Notes: generated from the sequence alone by a model not told the origin. Counted from the first letter of the stretch, positions 1 to 6,909 are shown. The stretch is 33,193 nucleotides of DNA from Micromonospora sp. AMSO31t (GCF_008868175.1 NZ_WBKT01000056.1:1-33193); one strand, 5' to 3'. Numbers and translations are program-made.

Positions 1-810
1 GGTCTGCACCGGCGGCGGGCGTCCCGCGCGGGCACCCTGACCCTGGTGGTGCTGCTGGTCGCGGCCGGCCTCGCCGGGTACGCGGCCCGGCGTCACCCGG
101 ACCTGCTGGTCGCGGCCGGCGTGCGGCCCGGCGCGCCGGCCGCCGGGCCCGCCCGCCCGGCGGTGACCACACCCGCCGCGCCGCCGGTGCCGGCCGCGGG
201 CCGGGTGCCGCCGGGTATCAGCTATCCGGACCGGGGTACGGGCGCCTTCCGCACCGCCACGGGCGTCGGCGCGGTGGCGGGCCGCGGTGGTGAACTGCTC
301 CGCTACCGGGTCGCCGTGGAGGGCGGCATCGGCAACGTCGACGTGGAGCGGTTCGCCCGGGAGGTGGCGGTGACGCTTGCCGATCCGCGTGGCTGGACCG
401 GTGGCGGCCGGTGGCGGCTGCAACGGGTGGGGCGCGACGATCCGGCCGACTTCACGGTGCTGCTCACCACGCCGGTGACCCGGGGCCGACTCTGCGCCGA
501 CACCACCGACCACTACACCTCCTGCCGCAACGGCGACCAGGTGGTGATCAACGTGGCTCGCTGGGTGCACGGCGTGCCGCAGTTCCCCGACCTCGGCCTC
601 TACCGGCAGTACCTGCTCAACCACGAGGTGGGGCACCGGCTCGGCCGGGGCCACGAACTGTGCCCCCGGGCGGGCGGCCCGGCGCCGGTGATGGAACAGC
701 AGACGCTCGGTCTGCACGGGTGCCTGCCGAACGCCTGGCCCCGCGTCGGCGGCGCAGTGCACAGCGGCCCCTCCGGCCAGTACGACGACCCGATTCCGGC
801 GGAGGACTGA
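1..810 (+). CDS. DUF3152 domain protein, membrane-anchored, 5' end cut by window edge
   Basis: The frame is open to base 1 and encodes a short Arg-rich stretch, a hydrophobic segment (about bases 40-110), a Pro/Ala-rich linker and a globular domain from about base 210. The arrangement is that of a membrane-anchored extracytoplasmic protein. The C-terminal part carries LLNHEVGHRLGRGH (about 616-657), an HExxH-type motif with a further His, as in the actinobacterial DUF3152 family, which resembles zinc metallopeptidases. The reaction and substrate are not established for this family. A GTG at 46 could be a start, but the basic residues just upstream make it likely that the true start lies outside the window. 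The last codons precede a short gap and an unrelated gene pair. Confidence 0.85.
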   Translation, partial: GLHRRRASRAGTLTLVVLLVAAGLAGYAARRHPDLLVAAGVRPGAPAAGPARPAVTTPAAPPVPAAGRVPPGISYPDRGTGAFRTATGVGAVAGRGGELLRYRVAVEGGIGNVDVERFAREVAVTLADPRGWTGGGRWRLQRVGRDDPADFTVLLTTPVTRGRLCADTTDHYTSCRNGDQVVINVARWVHGVPQFPDLGLYRQYLLNHEVGHRLGRGHELCPRAGGPAPVMEQQTLGLHGCLPNAWPRVGGAVHSGPSGQYDDPIPAED

Positions 811-971
811 CCGGTCCGCGACGACTGCCGGATGGCGGGTCGTACGCCCGGGCCGCAAATTGCAGATAGTGCCTCTGAGCTGGGGTTTTGCTCCCACGCG
901 TGCCTACGGTTGGGATGCGCCCGACGCAGTGCGTCAACTGGGGACGGTGGGAAGGGTCAGGGCTGTGGACG

Positions 972-1253
972 ATGAAAACAGAGCGAGCCATGAGGATCTT
1001 CCTCGATGGCGGCTGCATCTTCGTGGGTCTCGGCGGGATCGTCCATCAGACGACAATCGTGCCGCCCGGTCAGGCCAACGCCATTCTCCTGGGGACGTAC
1101 GTGACCATCCTGGGGATTCCTGCGGGGGTTGGGCTCCTGTCGCTGCGGCGCAATGGCGTCAGCGATACGACCAGTTCGCCATCGCCGTATCCGTCGCCGG
1201 ACTCACGGCCGCCACCATCGCCATCTCCGCCGCTGACCGGGCCGGGTGAGTGA
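972..1253 (+). CDS. small membrane protein of phage-associated type
   Basis: This 93-residue protein has two hydrophobic stretches (about residues 10-22 and 29-50, rich in Gly, Ile and Leu) and then a Ser/Pro-rich tail. The start is uncertain: ATG 972 and ATG 990 are in frame, and the frame is open further upstream to ATG 915, which follows TACGGT. I chose 972 because the recognisable part of the protein begins just after it. The end overlaps the next gene by eight bases, so the two are probably translated together. From memory, small proteins of this type sit in tail and lysis regions of actinobacterial phages. No other phage gene is present here, so a prophage remnant is only a guess, and no function is known. 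Confidence 0.6.
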   Translation: MKTERAMRIFLDGGCIFVGLGGIVHQTTIVPPGQANAILLGTYVTILGIPAGVGLLSLRRNGVSDTTSSPSPYPSPDSRPPPSPSPPLTGPGE

Positions 1254-1518
1254 CATGACCTGTTCGCAATCGCACCTGGGCTCCCGCACCACGCGCCTCA
1301 TGATCACGTCGTTCGTGTTCGCCCTGGTGGCGACCATCTCGTCCATGGTGTACGCCAATTCCGTCGCCCGGCACTCCGTGCAGGACCTGTGCGCCCTGGT
1401 GGTGACGCTCGACGACACCTACCGGGCCACGCCACCGCAGACTCCCACGGGCCGCCAGATCGCCGAGCAGTTGCGCGAGCTGCGCACCCGGCTCGACTGC
1501 CCGTCGGCGCGCGACTGA
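1246..1518 (+). CDS. single-pass small membrane protein, phage-associated type
   Basis: This 90-residue protein has one transmembrane segment at about residues 18-38, followed by a polar domain containing the pattern LCALVVTLDDTYR, then PTGRQIAEQLRELRTRLDC near the end. A short N-terminal helix with an external Leu-Asp-rich region and a final Cys is, as I recall, common in phage genes next to holins and lysins, where the function is unknown. The GTG start lies inside the last codons of the upstream gene; ATG 1255 is an alternative. A strong hairpin follows the stop codon and ends the unit against the convergent secreted-protein gene. Confidence 0.65.
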   Translation: MSDMTCSQSHLGSRTTRLMITSFVFALVATISSMVYANSVARHSVQDLCALVVTLDDTYRATPPQTPTGRQIAEQLRELRTRLDCPSARD

Positions 1519-1529
1519 GGGCCTCCGGC

Positions 1530-1563
1530 GGCCGTTCCGCACCTGCCGTCGTGCGGAACGGCC
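1530..1563. terminator. bidirectional hairpin terminator
   Basis: Perfect 13-bp inverted repeat, GGCCGTTCCGCAC (1530-1542) and its complement (1551-1563), with an 8-nt loop. It lies between the stops of two convergent genes and has no T-run, as is usual in actinomycetes. Confidence 0.85.
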
Positions 1564-1576
1564 CTCCGGCGGTGAC

Positions 1577-2014
1577 TCAGCTCTGCGACGGCGGAACGTG
1601 GACGTCGCAGCGGTCGCCCCGCTCGGCCTGCGCAACCGTGCGGCCGGTGCAGAGCCGCAGGCTCGGCAGGAAGCCACCCCACAGGTAACTGGCGCGCGCC
1701 TGGACGTTGGTCTTGCTCCGCCCGCACAGGCTGTTCAGCGTGCGCCATTCGAGGCCGTCCGCCGGACCGTTGGTGGCGATCTGGACCACGGCGCAGCGGT
1801 GGCGCTGGTTGACCGCGAGGGTCCCGTCGACCGCGACCGGCGGGACGGGCTGCTCGGGGATGCTCATCATGAGCTGGTACGTGCCGTAGGCGCTGGCGCC
1901 GCCGGCGGCCAGGTCGAAGGTGCTGTCGGCAGCCGCGGCGGGAGGCGCCGCCGCGACAACGGCGAGGCCGGCGCCCGCCAGGGCGCAGAGGGAACGGGAG
2001 ACGAGGCGGTTCAT
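1577..2014 (-). CDS. small secreted protein, unknown function
   Basis: This 145-residue protein begins with a Sec signal peptide (basic start, hydrophobic core, AAA-type cleavage near residues 26-29). The mature part is about 117 residues with four Cys, consistent with two disulfides. It contains the segment GTYQLMMSIPEQPVPP and a C-terminal pair of Cys around an LCTGRTVAQ region. I do not recognise a family. Subtilisin-inhibitor proteins have a similar size and Cys count, but their conserved sequence is not visible. The start is supported by GGAG seven bases upstream of ATG 2014. It follows a second small secreted protein on the same strand, separated by a hairpin. Confidence 0.75.
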   Translation of the reverse strand: MNRLVSRSLCALAGAGLAVVAAAPPAAAADSTFDLAAGGASAYGTYQLMMSIPEQPVPPVAVDGTLAVNQRHRCAVVQIATNGPADGLEWRTLNSLCGRSKTNVQARASYLWGGFLPSLRLCTGRTVAQAERGDRCDVHVPPSQS

Positions 2015-2102
2015 CGGCTACTCCTGATTGCGCCACCGGATGTGTGGTGGCGGTGCGGAAAAGCGTCACCGGCGGGTGCGCCGGCCGCTTTCGGAACGAT
2101 TT

Positions 2103-2121
2103 CCCGGCGCACTGTGCCGGG
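2103..2121. terminator. hairpin between two secreted-protein genes
   Basis: CCCGGC (2103-2108) and GCCGGG (2116-2121) form a perfect stem around a 7-nt loop. It lies in the 142-base gap after the stop of the minus-strand gene at 2157, so it may stop or reduce transcription into the next gene. Confidence 0.5.
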
Positions 2122-2156
2122 ACCGGCGGAATGCGAAGGAAATTGACGCCGGAGCG

Positions 2157-2558
2157 TCAGCGCACGAACAGGGTGTAGCTGGGCGCGAAGCCGGTCCGGC
2201 AGCGGAACGACACCCAGACCCGGCGCGCGACACCTTCGGCGCCGACCTGCCGGCACTCGGCCTGGGCGTCGGACACCTCGTTGAAGGCGGCGGTGTAGAC
2301 CTGCTTCTCCGCCGGGTGGGCCTCGGTGCGGGGCCGGTAGGTGACGATCAGGTCGTCGCCGGCGAAGCCCGAGCGCACCGAGAACGCCTCCCAGGCGCCG
2401 GCGGTCCGGCCGGCTTCGCCGATCACCGAGGCGCGGCCGAAGGCGTACGTGCCGAGCAGTGTGGTGGTCGGCTCCGGGGTCGCGGCGTGGGCGGCGGACG
2501 GGGCCAGGACGGCCCCGGCGATGCCGGCCAGCATGAGGCCGCGGGTGAGCTTGCGCAT
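2157..2558 (-). CDS. small secreted protein, unknown function
   Basis: This 133-residue protein has a clear signal peptide (MRKLTRGLMLAGIAGAVL, then an AHA-A cleavage near residue 25). The mature domain of about 108 residues is mostly predicted beta strand, with two Cys about 18 residues apart near the C-terminus and the ending SYTLFVR. I do not recognise the family. The ATG has AAGGA nine bases upstream. The protein is similar in size and topology to the next gene downstream, but the sequences do not align by eye. An AT-rich promoter region lies upstream, between this gene and the ATPase gene. Confidence 0.75.
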   Translation of the reverse strand: MRKLTRGLMLAGIAGAVLAPSAAHAATPEPTTTLLGTYAFGRASVIGEAGRTAGAWEAFSVRSGFAGDDLIVTYRPRTEAHPAEKQVYTAAFNEVSDAQAECRQVGAEGVARRVWVSFRCRTGFAPSYTLFVR

Positions 2559-2582
2559 CTGTTCAGGTCCTTTGCGAATAGT

Positions 2583-2727
2583 CGCGGGGATCTCCCGCGG
2601 TTTCTCGGGACAACCGGCGGGAGGGTCGTCTCCCGGGCGGTTCGAAAAGGACCATACGGCCCGTCCACTGCGGACGGTGTAAAACAGCTCACATTAAGCG
2701 AAGAACAATTTGTTAAGCAATTCTTGA
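2583..2727 (-). promoter_or_regulatory. AT-rich promoter region with inverted repeats
   Basis: In a GC-rich window, bases 2680-2727 stand out as AT-rich. On the minus strand TTGCTT, a 17-nt spacer and TTAATG give a possible -35/-10 pair. The spacer region contains the palindrome AACAA-A-TTGTT, flanked by AAGAA...TTCTT, a plausible operator. Two further perfect stems lie between this promoter and the gene start at 2558: CCGTCC/GGACGG (2661-2666 with 2672-2677) and CGCGGG/CCCGCG (2583-2588 with 2594-2599). They could fold in the leader of the secreted-protein mRNA. Assignment of the promoter is tentative. Confidence 0.45.
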
Positions 2728-2732
2728 CGCAG

Positions 2733-3158
2733 TCAGCGAGGGAACGAGGCCCAGATGTTCTTGGTGTCGTCGGTGGCGTACCACCCGACCGCCAGCGAGA
2801 CCGACTCGGCCAGCATCAGACCCCGCCCGCCCGAGTCGAGCGGGTGGATGTCGCCCAGGCCCGGGACGGTGTCGAGCTCGTGGTCCGCCACGTTGAGCAG
2901 GAAGCAGTCGTCGGCCGCGAGCAGGGTGACGATCGTCGGCGGCCGGCCGTGCCGCAGCGCGTTGGTCGCCAGCTCGGTGGCGACCAGCACCACGAGGTGG
3001 GGCACCTCGTCGAGGTCCTCGCCCTGGACCAGGCCGTGCCGGGTCAACGCCTCGCGCAGCGAGGCCCGCAGCCCGCGCAGCTCCTCGGCCGTGTCGAGCA
3101 CCCACTGCTCCAGCTCGGTGGCCCGCGGCGGTGGCGGTGACGTGCGCAGCTGTCCCAT
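2733..3158 (-). CDS. RsbW-like anti-sigma factor ATPase (HATPase_c_2)
   Basis: This 141-residue protein is a stand-alone GHKL ATPase of the serine-kinase/anti-sigma type. The N-box is at residues 57-71 (LVATELATNALRHG), followed by the D92 region (VADHE) and the glycine box GGRGLML (110-116). Proteins of this family bind an alternative sigma factor or phosphorylate a STAS-domain antagonist. The partner is not adjacent here; the STAS gene at 5394-5885 is one candidate. A SigB/SigF-type promoter sits 10 bases upstream of the ATG, leaving almost no leader and no obvious ribosome site. If it belongs to the SigB-type circuit, this would be feedback control. Confidence 0.85.
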   Translation of the reverse strand: MGQLRTSPPPPRATELEQWVLDTAEELRGLRASLREALTRHGLVQGEDLDEVPHLVVLVATELATNALRHGRPPTIVTLLAADDCFLLNVADHELDTVPGLGDIHPLDSGGRGLMLAESVSLAVGWYATDDTKNIWASFPR

Positions 3159-3168
3159 GAACAGGGCT

Positions 3169-3194
3169 TTACCCTGCGTAGCCGCCCGCTAAGC
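3169..3194 (-). promoter_or_regulatory. SigB/SigF-type promoter of the anti-sigma ATPase
   Basis: On the minus strand GCTT (3194-3191), 16 nt, GGGTAA (3174-3169), then the ATG ten bases later. This fits the actinobacterial stress-sigma form GNNT-N14-16-GGGTA. The transcript would be nearly leaderless. Confidence 0.5.
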
Positions 3195-3198
3195 CGGC

Positions 3199-3237
3199 CC
3201 GGCCCGGCTCCCGGATCGACACCGGGAGCCGGGCCGG
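3199..3237 (-). terminator. strong hairpin terminator after the methyltransferase gene
   Basis: A perfect 16-bp stem, 3199-3214 paired with 3222-3237, with a 7-nt loop, directly after the stop codon of the minus-strand methyltransferase gene at 3242. Confidence 0.85.
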
Positions 3238-3241
3238 CCGC

Positions 3242-3988
3242 TCAGCGGCGGAGCAGGGCGAAGACGCCCCAGCCCAGGTACTCGCGCTGGTAGCGGACGT
3301 GCCGCACCGGCTCCTCGGTCAGCTCCCGGCGCAGCTCCCCGGCCAGCTCGTCGTCGGGGTTCGCGTCCAGCCAGCGGCGCAGGTTGAGCCAGTGCGCAGC
3401 GGCGTAACGGTCCCAGCTGTCCTGGTCGGCGAGGACCATCTCGACCAGGTCCCAGCCGCACTCACCGAAGAGCCCGACCAGCCCGGGCAGGTCGCGGAAC
3501 TCGTCCCGGGAGCGGGCGTGGCAACCGGCCACGGTCTCCTCGTCGGGCGGGTCGCGCCGCCAGTACGGCTCGCCCACCAGGACCATCCCGCCGGGGCGCA
3601 GGGCCCGCTCCAGGATCTCCAGGGTGCCGGGCACACCCCCGCCGATCCAGGTCGCGCCGACGCAGGCGGCCAGGTCGACCCGCTGCTCCGGCAGGTGGGT
3701 CGCGGCGTCGCCGTGCACGAACCGGACCCGGTCGGCGACGCCCAGCTCGGCGGCGCGCGCCCGCGCGGCGTCGGTGAAGACGGTGCTGATGTCCACCCCG
3801 GTGCCGGTGACGCCGTGGTCCCGGGCCCAGGTGCAGAGCAGCTCGCCCTTGCCGCTGCACAGGTCGAGGACCGACGCGCCGGGCCGGAGCTTGATCGCCC
3901 GGCCCAGGGTGGCGAGCTTGGCGTCGTCGAACGGGTTGAGGATCCGGAGGTCGCCCTCGCGGATGGTGAAGCTACGTGGCAGATCCAA
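3242..3988 (-). CDS. class I SAM-dependent methyltransferase
   Basis: This is a Rossmann-fold methyltransferase of about 248 residues. The SAM-binding motif is VLDLCSGKGELLCTWA, followed by the acidic strand end TGTGVDIS, the HGDAA motif and ACVGATWIGGG, and the post-motif LRPGGMVLVGEPYW. The region QDSWDRYAAAHWL and the ending EYLGWGVFALLRR are typical of a widespread uncharacterised methyltransferase family; the substrate is unknown. I chose TTG 3988 as start because GGAG lies eight bases upstream and homologs begin with M-D-x-P-R. GTG 3997 and GTG 4060 are in frame but have the ribosome site too close. It stands alone with its own terminator. Confidence 0.85.
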   Translation of the reverse strand: MDLPRSFTIREGDLRILNPFDDAKLATLGRAIKLRPGASVLDLCSGKGELLCTWARDHGVTGTGVDISTVFTDAARARAAELGVADRVRFVHGDAATHLPEQRVDLAACVGATWIGGGVPGTLEILERALRPGGMVLVGEPYWRRDPPDEETVAGCHARSRDEFRDLPGLVGLFGECGWDLVEMVLADQDSWDRYAAAHWLNLRRWLDANPDDELAGELRRELTEEPVRHVRYQREYLGWGVFALLRR

Positions 3989-4126
3989 AGCGGTCACTCC
4001 AAGGGAAGGGTGCGGGGGTCGGAACGAGACGGGAAGCGCTCGGCACGGGCACCAGAACACCCTCTTCAGGCAGTCGGAGTGACGTTGGCGCGAGGCTAGC
4101 CACCGGCACGCCGGCCGCCAACCGAA

Positions 4127-4876
4127 TTAGCCGGCCGGCTGGTCCACCGGGCAGGCGTACGCGGTCCGGCCGCCCACCTGCCAGGTCCGTACCCGGCTGC
4201 CGCAGCGGCGGCAGTGCTCCCGCTTGTAGACCCACCGCTCGTCCGGCGCGGCCGGGTCACTGACCACCTGGCCCAGGTCCCGGCCGAGCGCAAGGTGGGC
4301 GACGGCGAGGCGCCACAGCCGCTCCGCCGCCGGGGCGCCGACCGACCGGGCGTCCGGATCCAGCCCGGCCAGGAAGAGCAGTTCGGCCCGCCACGCGTTG
4401 CCGATGCCGGCCCAGACGGCCTGGTCGAGCAGTGCCGCGCCCACGGCCGCGCCGGTCGCGGTGAGCCGGCGGACCGCCTCGGCCGGCTCGGCGTCGGCCC
4501 GCAGCGGGTCCGGCCCGAGCGAGTCCCGCAGGGCGCGCTCCGCGTCCGCCGGCAGCGGCTCGCAGCGGATGGGCGCGATCAGGTCGTACGCCACCGCCGG
4601 GCCGGCCAGCCGCAGCCGGGTGCCGGGGCGGGGCGGCACGGCCGGGTCGTCGTAGCGCAGGAACAGCCCGCGCATGCCGAGGTGGACGTGCAGGGCGGGC
4701 GCGTCGGGGAAGTGGTAGAGCAGGTGCTTGCCGTCCGCCTCGACGGCACGCAGCGGCCGGCCCGCGTACGGGGCCGGGTCGAAGCGGCCCTGCGGGCTGG
4801 AGAGCGTGACGTCACGCCCGGCGAGCGCGTCGTGCTGCTCCCGCGCGTACCGGTGGATGAGGTGGCCCTCGGGCAT
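4127..4876 (-). CDS. Fpg/Nei-family DNA glycosylase (Nei2-like)
   Basis: This 249-residue base-excision-repair enzyme removes oxidised bases and cleaves the abasic site. The N-terminus MPEGH supplies the catalytic Pro2 and Glu3, and the conserved lysine is in DGKHLLYHF (about residue 50). The helix-two-turn-helix region LLDQAVWAGIGNAWRAELLF is intact. The C-terminal zinc finger is atypical: CRRC, 16 residues, then CPVD instead of CxxC, so the fourth metal ligand is an Asp or is missing. Length is normal for actinobacterial Nei2. The ATG is fixed by the required Pro-Glu N-terminus; there is no good ribosome site upstream. Confidence 0.9.
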   Translation of the reverse strand: MPEGHLIHRYAREQHDALAGRDVTLSSPQGRFDPAPYAGRPLRAVEADGKHLLYHFPDAPALHVHLGMRGLFLRYDDPAVPPRPGTRLRLAGPAVAYDLIAPIRCEPLPADAERALRDSLGPDPLRADAEPAEAVRRLTATGAAVGAALLDQAVWAGIGNAWRAELLFLAGLDPDARSVGAPAAERLWRLAVAHLALGRDLGQVVSDPAAPDERWVYKREHCRRCGSRVRTWQVGGRTAYACPVDQPAG

Positions 4877-4974
4877 ATTCGGCGCGTACCCCGCCGACCA
4901 GGGCGGAAACGGCCGTGGGGGTTGAGCCGGGAATCAGCCCCTACCGGCAGGTGCGGGCTGGTGGGCTGCTGCGA

Positions 4975-4989
4975 TACCGTCACCACGTG
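4975..4989 (+). promoter_or_regulatory. -10 element for a leaderless mRNA
   Basis: TACCGT (4975-4980), six bases, then GTG-ATG. There is no ribosome site, and a TAnnnT hexamer six bases before the start codon is the usual form for leaderless actinobacterial genes. The same TACCGT-N6-GTG arrangement occurs on the minus strand at 18549-18535. Confidence 0.5.
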
Positions 4990-5205
4990 ATGGTCGAGGA
5001 GCACTGGTGGAACGGGGTCACTGCCCCTCGTGGGCGTCGTGACGTCTACATCCGCACGGACGGTCAGCGCTGGGAGGTGCAGGCCCAGATCGGCGGCGCC
5101 GCCGGCCGGTCGAAGATCCAGGAGTGCCCGAGCCGGGGCTCGGCGAGCATCCTGGCCGGGGCGTGGCGCGGCAGCGGCGCCGGCTGGCGCGAGGTGCGGC
5201 GCTGA
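4987..5205 (+). CDS. conserved small protein, unknown function
   Basis: This protein of 72 residues (GTG 4987, or 71 from ATG 4990) contains EEHWWNGVTAPRGRRDVYIRT and a second half rich in Gly, Ser and Arg. It has no signal peptide or membrane segment. The Trp pair, basic charge and compact size suggest a soluble domain, but I recognise no family with a known role. There is no ribosome site, while a -10-like hexamer lies six bases before GTG, so translation from a leaderless mRNA is likely. It is divergent from the glycosylase gene and followed by a decayed ANTAR gene on the other strand. Confidence 0.7.
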   Translation: MMVEEHWWNGVTAPRGRRDVYIRTDGQRWEVQAQIGGAAGRSKIQECPSRGSASILAGAWRGSGAGWREVRR

Positions 5206-5219
5206 CCCTGGCGGGCCGG

Positions 5220-5393
5220 TCAGTCCCGCGGCCCGTTCACCGCGCGCTCGACCAGCGACTCGGCGACCTCCCGTAGCTTCCGGTTGGAGTTCTGCGACAC
5301 CCGCGCCAGGATTGCGAACGCCTCCTCCGCCGAGCACCGGCGCTGGCGGGCCCGAGCGGGCATCGGCGGCGCGCCGCGTCGAAAATGGGGTTC
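5220..5393 (-). pseudogene. ANTAR-domain remnant, in frame behind the STAS gene
   Basis: Minus-strand bases 5339-5220 encode RRCSAEEAFAILARVSQNSNRKLREVAESLV plus a short end, the C-terminal two helices of an ANTAR RNA-binding domain. It is very close to the same part of the intact GAF-ANTAR protein at 6160-6867. The first ANTAR helix, with the usual VIEQAKGIIMGQ motif, is absent and replaced by an Arg/Pro-rich stretch. The remnant is in the same frame as the STAS gene upstream, separated by one TAG at 5396-5394. It either marks a former STAS-ANTAR fusion or a deletion joint. A 47-codon ORF from ATG 5363 could still be translated. Confidence 0.7.
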
Positions 5394-5885
5394 CTACCCC
5401 AGGCCGCCCGACAAGGTGGTCTGGTGCGAGGTGCCGGTCACCGAGCCGCCACTGCCGACGGCGTGCCGCGCTGCGGGCACGCTGCCGCCGGCCCAGGACA
5501 ACGCCGGAACGACCTCCAGCTCGGACAGCGCGTCGGTGATGCCGAGGATGCGACGGACGATCGACGACGGATCGCGGAGGGTCAGCCGCCCACCCCGGTC
5601 GGCCAGCAGCCGCCGGGCCCGCAGCAGCGCGCTGATGCCGTGCGCGCAGAAGAAGGTGACCTCCGAGAGGTCCACCTCCACGGTGACCGGCGGCCGGCGG
5701 GCGAGGGACGCCACGAGTTCGACGAGCAGATGGGCGTTGCTCATGTCGATCTCGCCGGCGACGCGGATCCGTGTGGTGGCGCCGGGCGCGTCGCAGGCGA
5801 GCCACAGGATGGCGTCGTCCGGGCGCGCCGATCCGCCCCGGCTGGAACCGCGGTGGTGATCGAGCGGTGGGAGGTGCTCCGACAT
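5394..5885 (-). CDS. STAS-domain protein, anti-sigma antagonist type
   Basis: This 163-residue protein has a short His/Ser/Gly-rich N-terminus, then a STAS fold at about residues 28-127: TTRIRVAGEIDMSNAHLL, then VDLSEVTFFCAHGISALL, then the closing helix. In RsbV/SpoIIAA proteins the second motif reads DSSGL and the first Ser is the phosphorylation site. Here it is C-A-H-G-I (residues 80-84), so the phosphorylatable serines are absent and control must differ. The C-terminal 35 residues after the fold are Gly/Ser-rich and end at a TAG that separates them from an in-frame ANTAR remnant. It is divergent from the GAF-ANTAR gene; the two may share a regulatory region. Confidence 0.8.
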   Translation of the reverse strand: MSEHLPPLDHHRGSSRGGSARPDDAILWLACDAPGATTRIRVAGEIDMSNAHLLVELVASLARRPPVTVEVDLSEVTFFCAHGISALLRARRLLADRGGRLTLRDPSSIVRRILGITDALSELEVVPALSWAGGSVPAARHAVGSGGSVTGTSHQTTLSGGLG

Positions 5886-5953
5886 GGCCCCTCCGATGAT
5901 GACGATCGGGAACGCTCACGACGCAGATCGCCGTGAGTCGGGGGAGGGCGCAT

Positions 5954-6000
5954 GTCTTGACCCGTCAGCAAGACTACGCGCACCCGGTGCGCATCGCACC
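5954..6000. promoter_or_regulatory. inverted repeats between divergent STAS and GAF-ANTAR genes
   Basis: Two perfect inverted repeats lie in the 274-base gap: GTCTTG (5954-5959) with CAAGAC (5969-5974), and GGTGCG (5986-5991) with CGCACC (5995-6000). They could be operators or RNA hairpins. I see no clear -35/-10 pair; CATTTCC...GGGATAG at 6006-6034 is a weak stress-promoter candidate facing the GAF-ANTAR gene. Confidence 0.4.
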
Positions 6001-6159
6001 CGTGGCATTTCCACCGGGGGAACGGCGGGATAGGTTGGAGCCGGCGGTCAGCCGTGCAGCGACGGCGCCGCCGTTGAGCGAGCCGGCCGGCCCGCCGGGC
6101 CTCCGGTCAGCGTCATCCTGACCTGCCGGTGGGACGCGCCGGTCGACAAGGACCTGATC

Positions 6160-6867
6160 ATGGATCCGTCGCGGGTGCGGCCCGCCGACGCTCTCGCCGA
6201 GCTGGGACGGATCCGGCTCGCCGAGGTCGAACTCGACAAGGTCCTGCACCGGGTCGCCGAGTTGGCCAACCAGTCCATCCCCGGGTGCGCGTACGTGTCC
6301 GTCACCCTGACCCACGCCGGCACCGCGCGCACCGCCGCGGCCACCGCCGAGCTGGCGCGCGAACTCGACGAATGGCAGTACCGGTACGACCAGGGCCCGT
6401 GCCTGGACGCCTCGGCCAGCGCGGAGAGCCTGCTGGTGCCCGACATGGCCGGCGAGCAGCGCTGGGCGGGCTGGGTGGCCCGGGCCAGGGCGGCGGGCGT
6501 CGGCAGTTCGCTGTCGATCGGACTGCCGATCCAGGAGGCGGTCACCGGCGCGCTCAACCTGTACGGCGTCGCCGCGCACGCCTTCGACGCCGAGGCGATC
6601 GCCGTGGCGGAGGACTTCGCGGCGTACGCCGCCGTGGCCCTGGCCAACGCCCACCTGTACGACAGCACCGCGACGCTGGCCCGGCAGATGCGGGACGCGA
6701 TGCGGAGCCGCGCGGTGATCGAGCAGGCCAAGGGCATCATCATGGGCCAGCGGCGGTGCTCGCCGGACGAGGCGTTCGCCGTGCTGGCGAAGCTCTCCCA
6801 GGACTCCAACCGCAAGGTGCGCGACGTGGCCGAGGCCATGGTCGCCGCCGTCGACACGGACCGCTGA
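6160..6867 (+). CDS. GAF and ANTAR domain regulator
   Basis: This 235-residue protein has a GAF sensor domain at about residues 15-165 (including YDQGPCLDA and the SLSIGLPI strand) and an ANTAR domain at about 175-230 (RAVIEQAKGIIMGQRRCSPDEAFAVLAKLSQDSNRKVRDVAEAM). ANTAR domains bind paired RNA hairpins and act as antiterminators. The GAF ligand is unknown; Cys in DQGPCLD could respond to redox or a small ligand. ATG 6160 has AAGGA eight bases upstream. It is divergent from the STAS gene and ends at a strong hairpin in front of the kdp leader. Several GAF-ANTAR proteins in actinobacteria act in stress responses, but no target is visible here. Confidence 0.9.
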   Translation: MDPSRVRPADALAELGRIRLAEVELDKVLHRVAELANQSIPGCAYVSVTLTHAGTARTAAATAELARELDEWQYRYDQGPCLDASASAESLLVPDMAGEQRWAGWVARARAAGVGSSLSIGLPIQEAVTGALNLYGVAAHAFDAEAIAVAEDFAAYAAVALANAHLYDSTATLARQMRDAMRSRAVIEQAKGIIMGQRRCSPDEAFAVLAKLSQDSNRKVRDVAEAMVAAVDTDR

Positions 6868-6870
6868 GCC

Positions 6871-6909
6871 GCGGGCCGGGTGACCGGGGTCACCCCCGGC
6901 CCGGCCCGC
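6871..6909 (+). terminator. hairpin terminator after GAF-ANTAR gene
   Basis: GGGTGAC (6878-6884) pairs with GTCACCC (6889-6895). The flanking GCGGGCC/CCGGCCCGC sequences extend the stem, with a small bulge. It starts four bases after the stop codon and separates the regulator from the kdp promoter. Confidence 0.8.

Noticed and set aside
1577..2014. Subtilisin-inhibitor (SSI) family protein
   Set aside because: Size, signal peptide and four Cys are similar, but the conserved reactive-loop sequence is not present.
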